A stretch of DNA of 16,040 bases from Candidatus Undinarchaeales archaeon SRR5007147.bin71 (GTDB taxonomy: Archaea > Undinarchaeota > Undinarchaeia > Undinarchaeales > Undinarchaeaceae), in contig DVAE01000037.1 of assembly GCA_014189675.1 (NCBI GenBank), forward strand, positions 1 through 16,040, written 5' to 3'. Under the pieces are notes generated by a model. It was given only the letters and a program-made list of their open reading frames with translations, was not told where the DNA came from and did not search any database. This document shows positions 1-4,836 of this stretch, piece by piece. The position numbers were made by a program, and so were the translations under genes. Every line of letters starts with the position of its first letter. Position 1 is the first letter of the stretch.

Positions 1-131
1 GTTATCGGACTTAGGTCTATCAAAGGTCTTGCTGTGCTGGACACAGCGCCGGAACCTATAGCTCCCGCTGACACTGTCCCCAGTACAAAGACAAGCGCTG
101 TCGCTACAAGAAAAATTCTCAGTTTTTTCAT
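1..131 (-). CDS. Partial small signal-peptide protein, possibly pilin-like (3' end outside window)
   Basis: Reading the minus strand from ATG at 131 gives 43 codons that stay open to the window edge. The N-terminus is a clear Sec-type signal: MKKLR, then a hydrophobic stretch of about 15 residues ending ...GTVSA, a likely cleavage site near residue 22. The next visible segment is rich in Gly, Ser and Ala. The start codon lies immediately after the stop codon of the upstream TrbC/VirB2-like gene (stop at 134-132), so the two are almost certainly one transcript and may be coupled; no Shine-Dalgarno site is visible here. By position and signal peptide it could be a second VirB2-like subunit or another secreted partner, but the part that would decide this is outside the window. 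Codons for residues about 24-33 lie in a 33-bp segment repeated at 1766-1798. Confidence 0.6.
   Translation of the reverse strand, partial: MKKLRIFLVATALVFVLGTVSAGAIGSGAVSSTARPLIDLSPI
31..63. repeat. Dispersed 33-bp repeat, copy 1 (inside the partial signal-peptide gene)
   Basis: Matches 1766-1798 at 29 of 33 positions in the same orientation. It contains the inverted repeat GCTGTG-N5-CACAGC (31-47). Similarity stops sharply on both sides. Lies within the minus-strand signal-peptide gene. Confidence 0.55.
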
Positions 132-461
132 CTATACAAGATAATTTATTATTGGAACTGCAAGTAGTATTCCGGCATATCCAAGTATCACTGCGAGCAT
201 TTGCTTCTTTATCTGTTCGCGCTCTGCAGGATTTCCTGATGCCGCCGACCATTGCATGAAATTGTATGCAAGAGCAAGCGCAACCGCTGCTGTTGCTATT
301 CCCTTTATCAAAGCATAGGCATTCCAAAAGGGCTGTAGTATCTCATCCGGCACTGCGCTCGTGTTGGGCGCTGTGATTGCATAGGCTGCATTGCAAAGCA
401 CAAGAAGTCCAGCAAGAGAACTTCCTGCGATTTTACTTACCTTCATCACCAGCTTTTCCAT
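132..461 (-). CDS. TrbC/VirB2-like pilin-type membrane protein
   Basis: A 109-residue protein. A signal peptide covers about residues 1-28 (basic start, hydrophobic core, ending AAYA before ITAPN). Two hydrophobic helices follow, at about 48-68 and 87-108, joined by a polar loop containing GNPAEREQIKKQ. Short mature length, two helices and a GNP-ExR-KKQ linker are the layout of TrbC/VirB2 proteins, which in bacteria form conjugative or type IV secretion pili; archaeal members are mostly uncharacterised. The start is supported by GAGGTGA at 472-466, a seven-base match to the archaeal anti-Shine-Dalgarno sequence, four bases before ATG. A possible TATA-like GTTAAATAG (504-496) would start the transcript just before it. 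The signal-peptide gene at 131 follows directly. Assignment is by layout and motif, so the export or adhesion role is an inference. Confidence 0.65.
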   Translation of the reverse strand: MEKLVMKVSKIAGSSLAGLLVLCNAAYAITAPNTSAVPDEILQPFWNAYALIKGIATAAVALALAYNFMQWSAASGNPAEREQIKKQMLAVILGYAGILLAVPIINYLV

Positions 462-465
462 AAGC

Positions 466-472
466 TCACCTC
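466..472 (-). promoter_or_regulatory. Strong Shine-Dalgarno site of the TrbC/VirB2-like gene
   Basis: The minus strand reads GAGGTGA four bases before the start at 461. This matches the archaeal anti-SD complement GGAGGTGATC over seven bases. It stands out because other genes here appear leaderless or coupled by overlap, and it chooses this ATG over the internal Met6. Confidence 0.6.
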
Positions 473-495
473 TACTCTTAAAGTGTCACAGAAAT

Positions 496-504
496 CTATT
501 TAAC
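496..504 (-). promoter_or_regulatory. Possible TATA element for the pilin-like pair
   Basis: GTTAAATAG on the minus strand is centred near 500. A start site 26 bases downstream would fall near 474, giving a leader of about 13 nt that begins almost at the Shine-Dalgarno site. The match to a TATA box is moderate. Confidence 0.35.
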
Positions 505-539
505 TCGAATCCCATGTAGCTGTGGGTGAACAAGAAAAG

Positions 540-547
540 TTTATAAG
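540..547 (+). promoter_or_regulatory. TATA box for the 25-residue microprotein
   Basis: TTTATAAG preceded by purine-rich AAGAAAAG, a plausible BRE. Its centre is about 26 bases before the ATG at 569, the spacing expected for a leaderless archaeal transcript. Confidence 0.6.
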
Positions 548-568
548 CCTTCTTCCTTTACATCGCGC

Positions 569-646
569 ATGAACAAGCTCCTGGTTGGGGGTGTCGTCGT
601 CCTTATCGCGGCCGCTCTCGTCTATTACTTCATGTACATGCAGTAA
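569..646 (+). CDS. Single-helix membrane microprotein, 25 residues
   Basis: ATG at 569, TAA at 644-646. The product starts MNKLLVGG, runs through one hydrophobic helix of about 18 residues (roughly 4-21), and ends YMQ. No family is recognised. The case for a real gene is the well-placed TATA box (540-547), which would put the transcript start on the ATG itself. It stands alone, divergent from the TrbC/VirB2-like pair, with no close downstream partner. G+C rich codons (GTCGTCGTC, GCGGCCGCT) contrast with the AT-rich sequence on both sides, consistent with coding selection. A possible role is a small membrane subunit or regulator; the sequence gives nothing more specific. Confidence 0.5.
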   Translation: MNKLLVGGVVVLIAAALVYYFMYMQ

Positions 647-741
647 TTACTGACATTTTTTGAACTTATTTTTCTTAGCTCAGGCTTTAATGTCTTAATA
701 AGATGCGTAAAGAATAATAAGTTCGAGTTCCAATTGTTTTT

Positions 742-1164
742 ATGCGTCCCAAATCAGTATTCTATTCAGCACCCAAAGGGGAGCTCAGGACTATAAGTGG
801 AACAGCTCAGGATAATTTTGGTCGCTGGAATAAGGGTTTTCTTGTTGTTGTAGGAGACGCCGGCTCTGATTGTGGCTTTCTAAACAGCAATATAATCTAT
901 ATATCTGGAGACGCCGGTGAGAATCTTGGCGGAGAAAATACGGGTACAATAATTGTCGAGGGATCAATAGAGTCTTTACACGAAAAAGCATCTGGGACAA
1001 TTATAGCTTCTGAAGTTTCAGATTCAAAAGGAAGGGACTGGCTCGAGCCCGATGGTCGGAAAGCAAAAAGAATAATCGCCAAGGTGAAAAAAAAGCTCAT
1101 GAAAAAGGGGCTTGAAAAGGATCTCAAACATCAGAGCTTAGAGCTAAGCTGGGTTGATTTATGA
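742..1164 (+). CDS. Orphan GXGXG-type beta-helix protein (GltB C-terminal / FwdC-like fold)
   Basis: 140 residues. Residues about 30-75 carry a repeat of about 18 residues with glycine turns: GDAGSDCG at 38-45 and GDAGENLG at 56-63, each followed by a beta strand (IIYIS, TIIVEG). This is the signature of the GXGXG right-handed beta-helix found in the alpha subunit of glutamate synthase and in subunit C of formylmethanofuran dehydrogenase. There it is a structural domain rather than a catalytic one. Here it is alone, with a highly basic Lys-rich tail at about 108-130 and no enzyme partner nearby. The DNA repeats too: GGAGACGCCGG at 857-867 and 907-917. Weak AT-rich sequence near 711-720 could be its TATA element. 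The stop overlaps the following microORF (ATGA at 1161-1164). Fold call is moderate; function unknown. Confidence 0.6.
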   Translation: MRPKSVFYSAPKGELRTISGTAQDNFGRWNKGFLVVVGDAGSDCGFLNSNIIYISGDAGENLGGENTGTIIVEGSIESLHEKASGTIIASEVSDSKGRDWLEPDGRKAKRIIAKVKKKLMKKGLEKDLKHQSLELSWVDL

Positions 1165-1241
1165 AATCTAAAAACTCAGAAAATATGAGCGGTGAGGAAA
1201 AGTATATAGGCGAAGTTGATGTGTTTGAGATTAGGAGATAA
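1161..1241 (+). CDS. Possible 26-residue microORF or decayed gene
   Basis: ATG at 1161 overlaps the stop of the preceding gene in an ATGA junction, and TAA lies at 1239-1241. The product (MKSKNSENM...EVDVFEIRR) is polar with no membrane segment or recognised family. The same ATGA overlap is used at 1723, 2085 and throughout the polymerase operon, so the start is plausible. However, bases 1250-1279 just after it resemble the 3' end of the DUF5652-like gene at 1843 (KKDFLGRKIK then a stop, against KKDILGRKLK), and VDVFEI loosely resembles LGVLEI of that protein. It may therefore be the remains of a broken paralogue rather than a functional microprotein. Confidence 0.3.
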   Translation: MKSKNSENMSGEEKYIGEVDVFEIRR

Positions 1242-1249
1242 CCAGGAAG

Positions 1250-1282
1250 AAGAAGGACTTTCTTGGAAGAAAAATAAAGTAG
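1250..1282 (+). pseudogene. Possible 3' remnant of a DUF5652-like gene
   Basis: Bases 1250-1279 match 2047-2076 at 26 of 30 positions. Read in the matching frame they give KKDFLGRKIK followed by TAG (1280-1282), against KKDILGRKLK near the end of the DUF5652-like protein. The four base changes give one synonymous and two conservative residue changes (I/F and L/I). The frame is closed by TAG at 1232, so no intact gene is present. The tract is purine rich, so a chance match is not excluded. Confidence 0.3.
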
Positions 1283-1726
1283 ATGGCTAAAGACCTTGAA
1301 AACGATCTGGAGAAAGCCCGAGTTCGTACAGAGGCAGTTATACAGCAATGCAAGGTTGCATTAGAGGATTATCACACCGCAGAGGAACATGCAAGTGAGA
1401 TGCTGGCAAGGATCTGGCTTCTCTACGATGACATTGAAGTTCAGCAGGTATGGCCCGACCACGAAGACCGAATTCTTGAACTACAGGAGGAATATGTCCG
1501 GCTGGGAGGGAGTGCAAACAACAGGCTCATTGCAAAGGTTAAGAATTTTGAATCGATTATGAAAGAAAAAGTAACTGGCATAAAAGATTCCATAGGGCTA
1601 ATAGAAGAAACCCGGCAGGAGACTGAGGAGGATGCTGAGTTCTTCAATAACATTACAGCAGAGATGCAGAGAGTCGCAGATGCTCTTGAAGAAATCAGGA
1701 ACACCTTTCAGAGGGAGACAGCATGA
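1283..1726 (+). CDS. Coiled-coil protein of unknown function
   Basis: 147 residues, almost all helix-forming and charged, with heptad-like hydrophobic spacing over about residues 5-45 and 85-145. The middle (about 45-75) has LLYDDIEVQQVWPDHEDRI, a possible break between two helices. There is no signal peptide, membrane segment, cysteine pair or catalytic motif apart from an isolated Cys23. It starts right after the TAG that ends the possible remnant at 1282 and has no strong Shine-Dalgarno site. Its stop overlaps the ATG of the cysteine-rich microORF (1723-1726). Such proteins are often scaffolds or partners of another subunit, but no partner can be named from context. Confidence 0.55.
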   Translation: MAKDLENDLEKARVRTEAVIQQCKVALEDYHTAEEHASEMLARIWLLYDDIEVQQVWPDHEDRILELQEEYVRLGGSANNRLIAKVKNFESIMKEKVTGIKDSIGLIEETRQETEEDAEFFNNITAEMQRVADALEEIRNTFQRETA

Positions 1727-1812
1727 AATGCATAATTTGTGGATGCAGAGAGCACTGGCTTATAGGCTGTGTTGGACACAGCTCCGGAACTTGTAGCTGC
1801 GCAAAAAAATAA
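1723..1812 (+). CDS. Possible 29-residue cysteine-rich microprotein
   Basis: ATG at 1723 overlaps the stop of the coiled-coil gene (ATGA), and TAA lies at 1810-1812. The product starts MKCIICGCREHW and ends CSCAKK. It has six cysteines in 29 residues (positions 3, 6, 8, 16, 24, 26) plus His11 and His19, suggesting a metal-binding mini-knuckle. The overlap implies coupled translation with the coiled-coil protein. Against a real gene: 33 bases of it (1766-1798) repeat a segment of the minus-strand signal-peptide gene at 31-63 at 29 of 33 positions, and here too the minus frame reads TSSGAVSNT, like IGSGAVSST there. The stretch may be a relic of that gene family or a mobile motif. Confidence 0.35.
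   Translation: MKCIICGCREHWLIGCVGHSSGTCSCAKK
1766..1798. repeat. Dispersed 33-bp repeat, copy 2
   Basis: Second copy of the segment at 31-63, with the hairpin GCTGTG-TTGGA-CACAGC (1766-1782) kept intact. The four differences are neither mostly synonymous in the plus frame nor in the minus frame, so the sequence does not say which strand, if either, was under coding selection. Confidence 0.55.
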
Positions 1813-1813
1813 A

Positions 1814-1821
1814 TTTATAAA
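1814..1821 (+). promoter_or_regulatory. TATA box for the DUF5652-like / YhbY pair
   Basis: TTTATAAA preceded by an A-rich tract, centred about 26 bases before the ATG at 1843. This predicts a leaderless transcript covering the DUF5652-like gene and the overlapping YhbY gene. Confidence 0.65.
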
Positions 1822-1842
1822 CTACTAAACACACTTTAGTCT

Positions 1843-2088
1843 ATGGTAAATTATGCTATGCTGATTTCAAATCCGACATACCCTTTGTTCTGGCTTGCTT
1901 TAATCTGGGCAGTAATCTGGAAAGGATTTGCTTTGTGGCATTCCGCAAGAAATCTGCAGAAGAAATGGTTCATTGCCTTGCTACTTATTAACACACTTGG
2001 TGTTTTGGAAATAGCCTACTTGTTTCTGTTCAGGAAGGACCGCTTCAAGAAGGACATTCTTGGAAGGAAACTGAAGAAAGGGAAATGA
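1843..2088 (+). CDS. DUF5652-like small membrane protein
   Basis: 81 residues with two hydrophobic helices, at about 14-32 and 42-61, a short WKGFALWHSAR loop after the first, and a Lys/Arg-rich C-terminal tail ending in KKGK. The pattern W-KG-ALW-AR-..-KKWFIALLLINTLGVLEIAYL is the one I know from the DUF5652 family, small two-helix proteins common in uncultured archaea and candidate-phylum bacteria; their function is unknown. The basic tail should face the cytoplasm. The TATA box at 1814-1821 places the transcript start on its ATG. Its stop overlaps the start of the YhbY-like gene (ATGA at 2085-2088), so the two are probably made together, hinting at a membrane-linked role near ribosomes. 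That link is inference. Confidence 0.65.
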   Translation: MVNYAMLISNPTYPLFWLALIWAVIWKGFALWHSARNLQKKWFIALLLINTLGVLEIAYLFLFRKDRFKKDILGRKLKKGK

Positions 2089-2357
2089 GCTCTGAATTTC
2101 CTCCTGGCATCAAAAAGAGGGCCAATCAACTTCCTCCTTCTATTCGTGTCGGTAAATCAGGTCTTACAGAGCAGGCAATAACTGAGATAAAAGCCCGGCT
2201 TGAGAAGGATGAACTAATTAAGGTCAAATTTCTCAATACAGCAATAAATGACAACAAGAAAGAGCTCTTCAAAGAACTCGCAGAGAGAACTGACTCAGTT
2301 CTCGTGCTTACCGTAGGATTTACAGCAAGTCTCTACAAAAAGAAATCATCTAAATAA
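2085..2357 (+). CDS. YhbY/CRM-domain RNA-binding protein
   Basis: 90 residues forming a single CRM (CRS1/YhbY) domain, an RNA-binding fold related to KH. Seen directly: a basic N-terminal helix (GIKKRANQL), the strand IRVGKSGLTE with its GKSG loop at 23-26 (the domain's GxxG signature), a helix (QAITEIKARLEK), strand IKVKFL, helix (KKELFKELAERTDSV) and strand VLVLTVGFTASLYKK. Bacterial YhbY binds pre-50S ribosomes, and archaeal stand-alone members are thought to act in ribosome assembly or RNA processing. The start overlaps the preceding stop by ATGA, without its own Shine-Dalgarno site. Its last eight bases overlap the 3' end of the convergent gene at 2350-2577. Confidence 0.85.
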   Translation: MSSEFPPGIKKRANQLPPSIRVGKSGLTEQAITEIKARLEKDELIKVKFLNTAINDNKKELFKELAERTDSVLVLTVGFTASLYKKKSSK

Positions 2358-2577
2358 TTGCCAGTCTGGAGAGTGAAAGTCCAACCCATATTACAAGTGC
2401 CAGGTACAATATTGCGACTCCCTTGTTCAGAGGGAAGTCAAAAAAATATTTCGCATATTTAGAGTACCAATGCTTTACTTTGTTGTGTAGTTTTCCCTTC
2501 GAAAAAGCCATTACAAAGTATATACTGCTGTCTAAAACGAAGAGGTAGTACACGATGGCTTCAAATCCCCATGCCAT
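2350..2577 (-). CDS. Small two-helix membrane protein, unrecognised
   Basis: 75 residues. One hydrophobic segment at about 5-25 (EAIVYYLFVLDSSIYFVMAF), a basic aromatic middle (KGKLHNKVKHWYSKYAKYF) and a second hydrophobic segment at about 53-74 (GVAILYLALVIWVGLSL). No family is recognised. A TATA box (2598-2606, minus strand) sits about 26 bases before the ATG, giving a leaderless transcript and supporting this start. It is convergent with the YhbY gene, overlapping it by eight bases, and divergent from the 5S rRNA promoter. The Lys/His/Tyr-rich central loop could contact lipid head groups or nucleic acid; that is a guess. Confidence 0.6.
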   Translation of the reverse strand: MAWGFEAIVYYLFVLDSSIYFVMAFSKGKLHNKVKHWYSKYAKYFFDFPLNKGVAILYLALVIWVGLSLSRLAII

Positions 2578-2597
2578 ATTCGTTCTAAAGTTTCTTA

Positions 2598-2606
2598 CTA
2601 TATATA
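2598..2606 (-). promoter_or_regulatory. TATA box of the 75-residue membrane protein gene
   Basis: The minus strand reads TAAGTATATATAGT over 2610-2597. The core is centred about 26 bases before the ATG at 2577, as expected for a leaderless transcript. Confidence 0.6.
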
Positions 2607-2644
2607 CTTAAGCGCGCTTCCTGCTGTTTAAAGTTACCACAAGC

Positions 2645-2652
2645 CTTATATA
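2645..2652 (+). promoter_or_regulatory. TATA box of the 5S rRNA / tRNA unit
   Basis: CTTATATA centred near 2649. A start 26 bases downstream falls at 2675, the first base of the predicted 5S rRNA. No other TATA box is obvious until after tRNA-Lys, except a weak CCTATAACC near 2834-2842. Confidence 0.65.
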
Positions 2653-2674
2653 CCAAAGTGTACTCATAAATGGA

Positions 2675-2792
<118 letters not shown>

Positions 2793-2884
2793 ACCATACT
2801 CATCCGCTTGCGGAGATCACCGATGTCAGGCCACCTATAACCCCCTCAACAGACTTGCAATATCAGTCGGGAGTCTCGCAAAAT

Positions 2885-2957
2885 GCCCTGATGGTGTAGT
2901 GGTTTAGCATACGACCCTGTCACGGTCGTGACCTGGGTTCAAATCCCAGTCAGGGCG
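2885..2957 (+). tRNA. tRNA-Asp (anticodon GTC)
   Basis: Acceptor arm GCCCTGA pairs with TCAGGGC, discriminator G at 2957. The anticodon stem CGACC/GGTCG encloses loop CTGTCAC with anticodon GTC. The T arm contains GGTTCAAATCC. CCA is not encoded and no intron is seen. Confidence 0.96.
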
Positions 2958-2991
2958 CTTGGCCCACGCAACACCAAAAAGGGCCTAAACC

Positions 2992-3065
2992 GGGCCCGTA
3001 GCTCAGGCTGGGAGAGCGCCTGGCTTTTAACCAGGGTGTCGCGGGTTCAAATCCCGTCGGGCCCA
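2992..3065 (+). tRNA. tRNA-Lys (anticodon TTT)
   Basis: Acceptor arm GGGCCCG pairs with CGGGCCC, discriminator A at 3065. The anticodon stem CCTGG/CCAGG encloses loop CTTTTAA with anticodon TTT. The T arm contains GGTTCAAATCC. No intron, no encoded CCA. It is separated from tRNA-Asp by 34 bases that contain the inverted repeat GGCCC (2961-2965) / GGGCC (2981-2985). Confidence 0.96.
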
Positions 3066-3087
3066 TAGCCCAGAAGAGTGCAGAAGA

Positions 3088-3102
3088 CTGCCCAAGAGGC
3101 AG
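3088..3102 (+). promoter_or_regulatory. Small hairpin upstream of rpoH
   Basis: CTGCC-CAAGA-GGCAG, a perfect 5-bp stem with a 5-nt loop. It lies between tRNA-Lys and rpoH, just before a possible Shine-Dalgarno AAAGGA at 3103-3108. It could be a tRNA-trailer or leader structure; no TATA box is visible in this gap. Confidence 0.35.
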
Positions 3103-3117
3103 AAAGGATATTCATAA

Positions 3118-3363
3118 ATGGCAGAAGAGAAATCAACATTCGATGTGTCGGCACATTCACTTGTTCCGAAACACGAAATACTGGAAGAAAAAGATGTCGA
3201 GATTGTACTGGCAAAGTATGGAGCAGAGCGCCGACAGCTTCCTAAGATTCCCAAAAATGATCCGGCTATCAAGGGTCTGAAAGCTTCAAAGGGCCAAGTC
3301 ATCCGTATCAACAGAAAAAGTGAGACGGCTGGCAAAACAATTTATTATAGGGTTGTGATTTAA
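3118..3363 (+). CDS. rpoH: RNA polymerase subunit H (Rpb5 C-terminal-type)
   Basis: 81 residues, the usual archaeal length, corresponding to the C-terminal assembly domain of eukaryotic Rpb5. Visible family features are HSLVPKHEILEEKDVE near residues 13-28, LPKIPKNDPAIK near 41-52 and the conserved C-terminal GQVIRINRKSETAGKTIYYRVV. RpoH docks on the large-subunit jaw of RNA polymerase near downstream DNA. It opens the polymerase operon: its TAA (3361-3363) is followed directly by the ATG of rpoB''. A weak AAAGGA lies about 10 bases before the start. The N-terminal 20 residues are acidic and less conserved. Confidence 0.95.
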   Translation: MAEEKSTFDVSAHSLVPKHEILEEKDVEIVLAKYGAERRQLPKIPKNDPAIKGLKASKGQVIRINRKSETAGKTIYYRVVI

Positions 3364-4836
3364 ATGGACCGTCGCTCGCTTGTCAACAAATTTTTTGAAG
3401 AAAACGGACTTGTGGAGCACCATATATCTTCATATAACTCATTTATTGAAACTGGTCTGCAGAGTGTCATAGACGAAATAGGAGTCATAAATCCTGATAT
3501 TGAGGGTTTTGAAGTCCGCCTTGACGGAATCCGTGTTGGAAAGCCTTCCATCAAAGAAGCAACTGGTGCTGTCAGGCAAGTTCTTCCAAACGAAACCCGT
3601 CTTCGAGACTTAACTTATGCATCTCCTCTTATACTTGAGCTTACTCCAATTCAAAATGAAGTTGAGCAACCTAAAATGGAAGTTCCAATTGGTTCTCTCC
3701 CAACAATGCTTCGCTCAAAAATTTGTAATTTATACGGAATGGACCGAGAAGAGCTTATAGATGCTAATGAGGATCCAAATGACCCTGGCGGATATTTCGT
3801 TGTAAATGGAACAGAGCGTGTTCTAATACTTGTTGAGGATTTGGCTCCTAATCTAATGAATGTCAGCCACGTTAAGCTGGGTCCAACAACTGAGACTGCA
3901 AGAGTCTTCTCTGAAGGAGGCTGGTACCGAAGGAGAAATTCAGTCAGCAGAAAGAAAGACGGCGGTCTAATTGTGGAAATGCCTCCCTTCTCAAAACCAG
4001 TTCCTTTTGTCGCAGTTCTAAAAGCTCTCGGGATGGAAAAGGATTCTGACATAGTCAGAGAAGTTGCAAGTACTCCTTCGCTGGCATCAGAGCTTTATGT
4101 AAGTTTCGAGGAGTCAGAGGAAGCAAAGAACAGGAACGAGGCACTTGACCTTCTCGGAAAAAAGGTAGCTTTCGGACAGGAAAAGGAAGCCCGGATGGAG
4201 AGAGCAGAAAGAGTTCTGGACACATTCCTTCTTCCTCATATAGGGACTATGCCTGAAGACAGAATTTACAAGGCAGTCTACTTGTGCCGAATGGCAAACA
4301 GGGTAATCAGGTTGCACCTTGGTATGGTAGAAGTTGATGACAAGGATCACTACTCGAATAAAAGGCTTGGTCTGGCAGGAAGCCTTCTCGAAGATCTTTT
4401 CAGAGTTGCCTTCAGGGCTCTTGTCAACAATACGACCTATTCACTTGAGAAAGCATACAAAAGGAACAGAAAGCTTGCGATAAGAAATTCAATCCGGAGC
4501 AATTTCCTTACAGAAAGAATCCAGCACGCCGTTGCTACTGGTGCATGGATTGGGAGTAGGCAGGGTGTTTCTCAACATCTTGACAGAATGAATTACATAT
4601 CTTCTATTTCCCACAGGAGACGCGTTAGATCTCTGCTTAGTACTACTCAGCCTCACTTCGAAGCCCGTGACCTGCATTCCACTCACTGGGGGAGACTATG
4701 TCCGTCCGAAACTCCTGAAGGTTCTAACATCGGACTTGTGAAAAATCTTTCACTTACTACTAAACTTACAACGCAGTCAGACGACGCTCTTATTGAAGAG
4801 ACTCTTAGAAAGCGGGGAGTTAAGAGAATAGAATGA
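3364..4836 (+). CDS. rpoB2: RNA polymerase subunit B'' (N-terminal part of split B)
   Basis: 490 residues matching the N-terminal half of the second-largest RNA polymerase subunit: protrusion, lobe and the start of the fork region. Direct signs are YFVVNGTERVLI near residue 143, GRLCPSETPEGSNIGLVKNLSL at about 442-463 (the ETPEG fork element), and RSNFLTERIQHAVATGAW near 380. Splitting of B into B'' and B' is known in many euryarchaea and some other archaea and is not a frameshift: the end and the next start form a tidy ATGA overlap at 4833-4836 and both halves keep full conserved blocks. No intein or insertion is seen. Confidence 0.97.
   Translation: MDRRSLVNKFFEENGLVEHHISSYNSFIETGLQSVIDEIGVINPDIEGFEVRLDGIRVGKPSIKEATGAVRQVLPNETRLRDLTYASPLILELTPIQNEVEQPKMEVPIGSLPTMLRSKICNLYGMDREELIDANEDPNDPGGYFVVNGTERVLILVEDLAPNLMNVSHVKLGPTTETARVFSEGGWYRRRNSVSRKKDGGLIVEMPPFSKPVPFVAVLKALGMEKDSDIVREVASTPSLASELYVSFEESEEAKNRNEALDLLGKKVAFGQEKEARMERAERVLDTFLLPHIGTMPEDRIYKAVYLCRMANRVIRLHLGMVEVDDKDHYSNKRLGLAGSLLEDLFRVAFRALVNNTTYSLEKAYKRNRKLAIRNSIRSNFLTERIQHAVATGAWIGSRQGVSQHLDRMNYISSISHRRRVRSLLSTTQPHFEARDLHSTHWGRLCPSETPEGSNIGLVKNLSLTTKLTTQSDDALIEETLRKRGVKRIE

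Noticed and set aside
691-717. Short ORF starting ATGCGTAAAGAATAA near 704
   Set aside because: Four codons only, no promoter spacing that supports it.
897-1127. Minus-strand ORF of 76 codons with a hydrophobic start
   Set aside because: Opposite the GXGXG gene, whose periodic glycine turns are clearly the real coding signal.
3027-3335. Minus-strand ORF of 102 codons over tRNA-Lys and rpoH
   Set aside because: It starts within rpoH antisense and ends in a translation of tRNA-Lys (ARRDLNPRHPG), a well-known spurious reading of tRNA sequence.
4833-4836. Frameshift or sequencing error splitting rpoB
   Set aside because: Both halves keep complete conserved blocks and meet in a regular ATGA junction; split B is known in many archaea.
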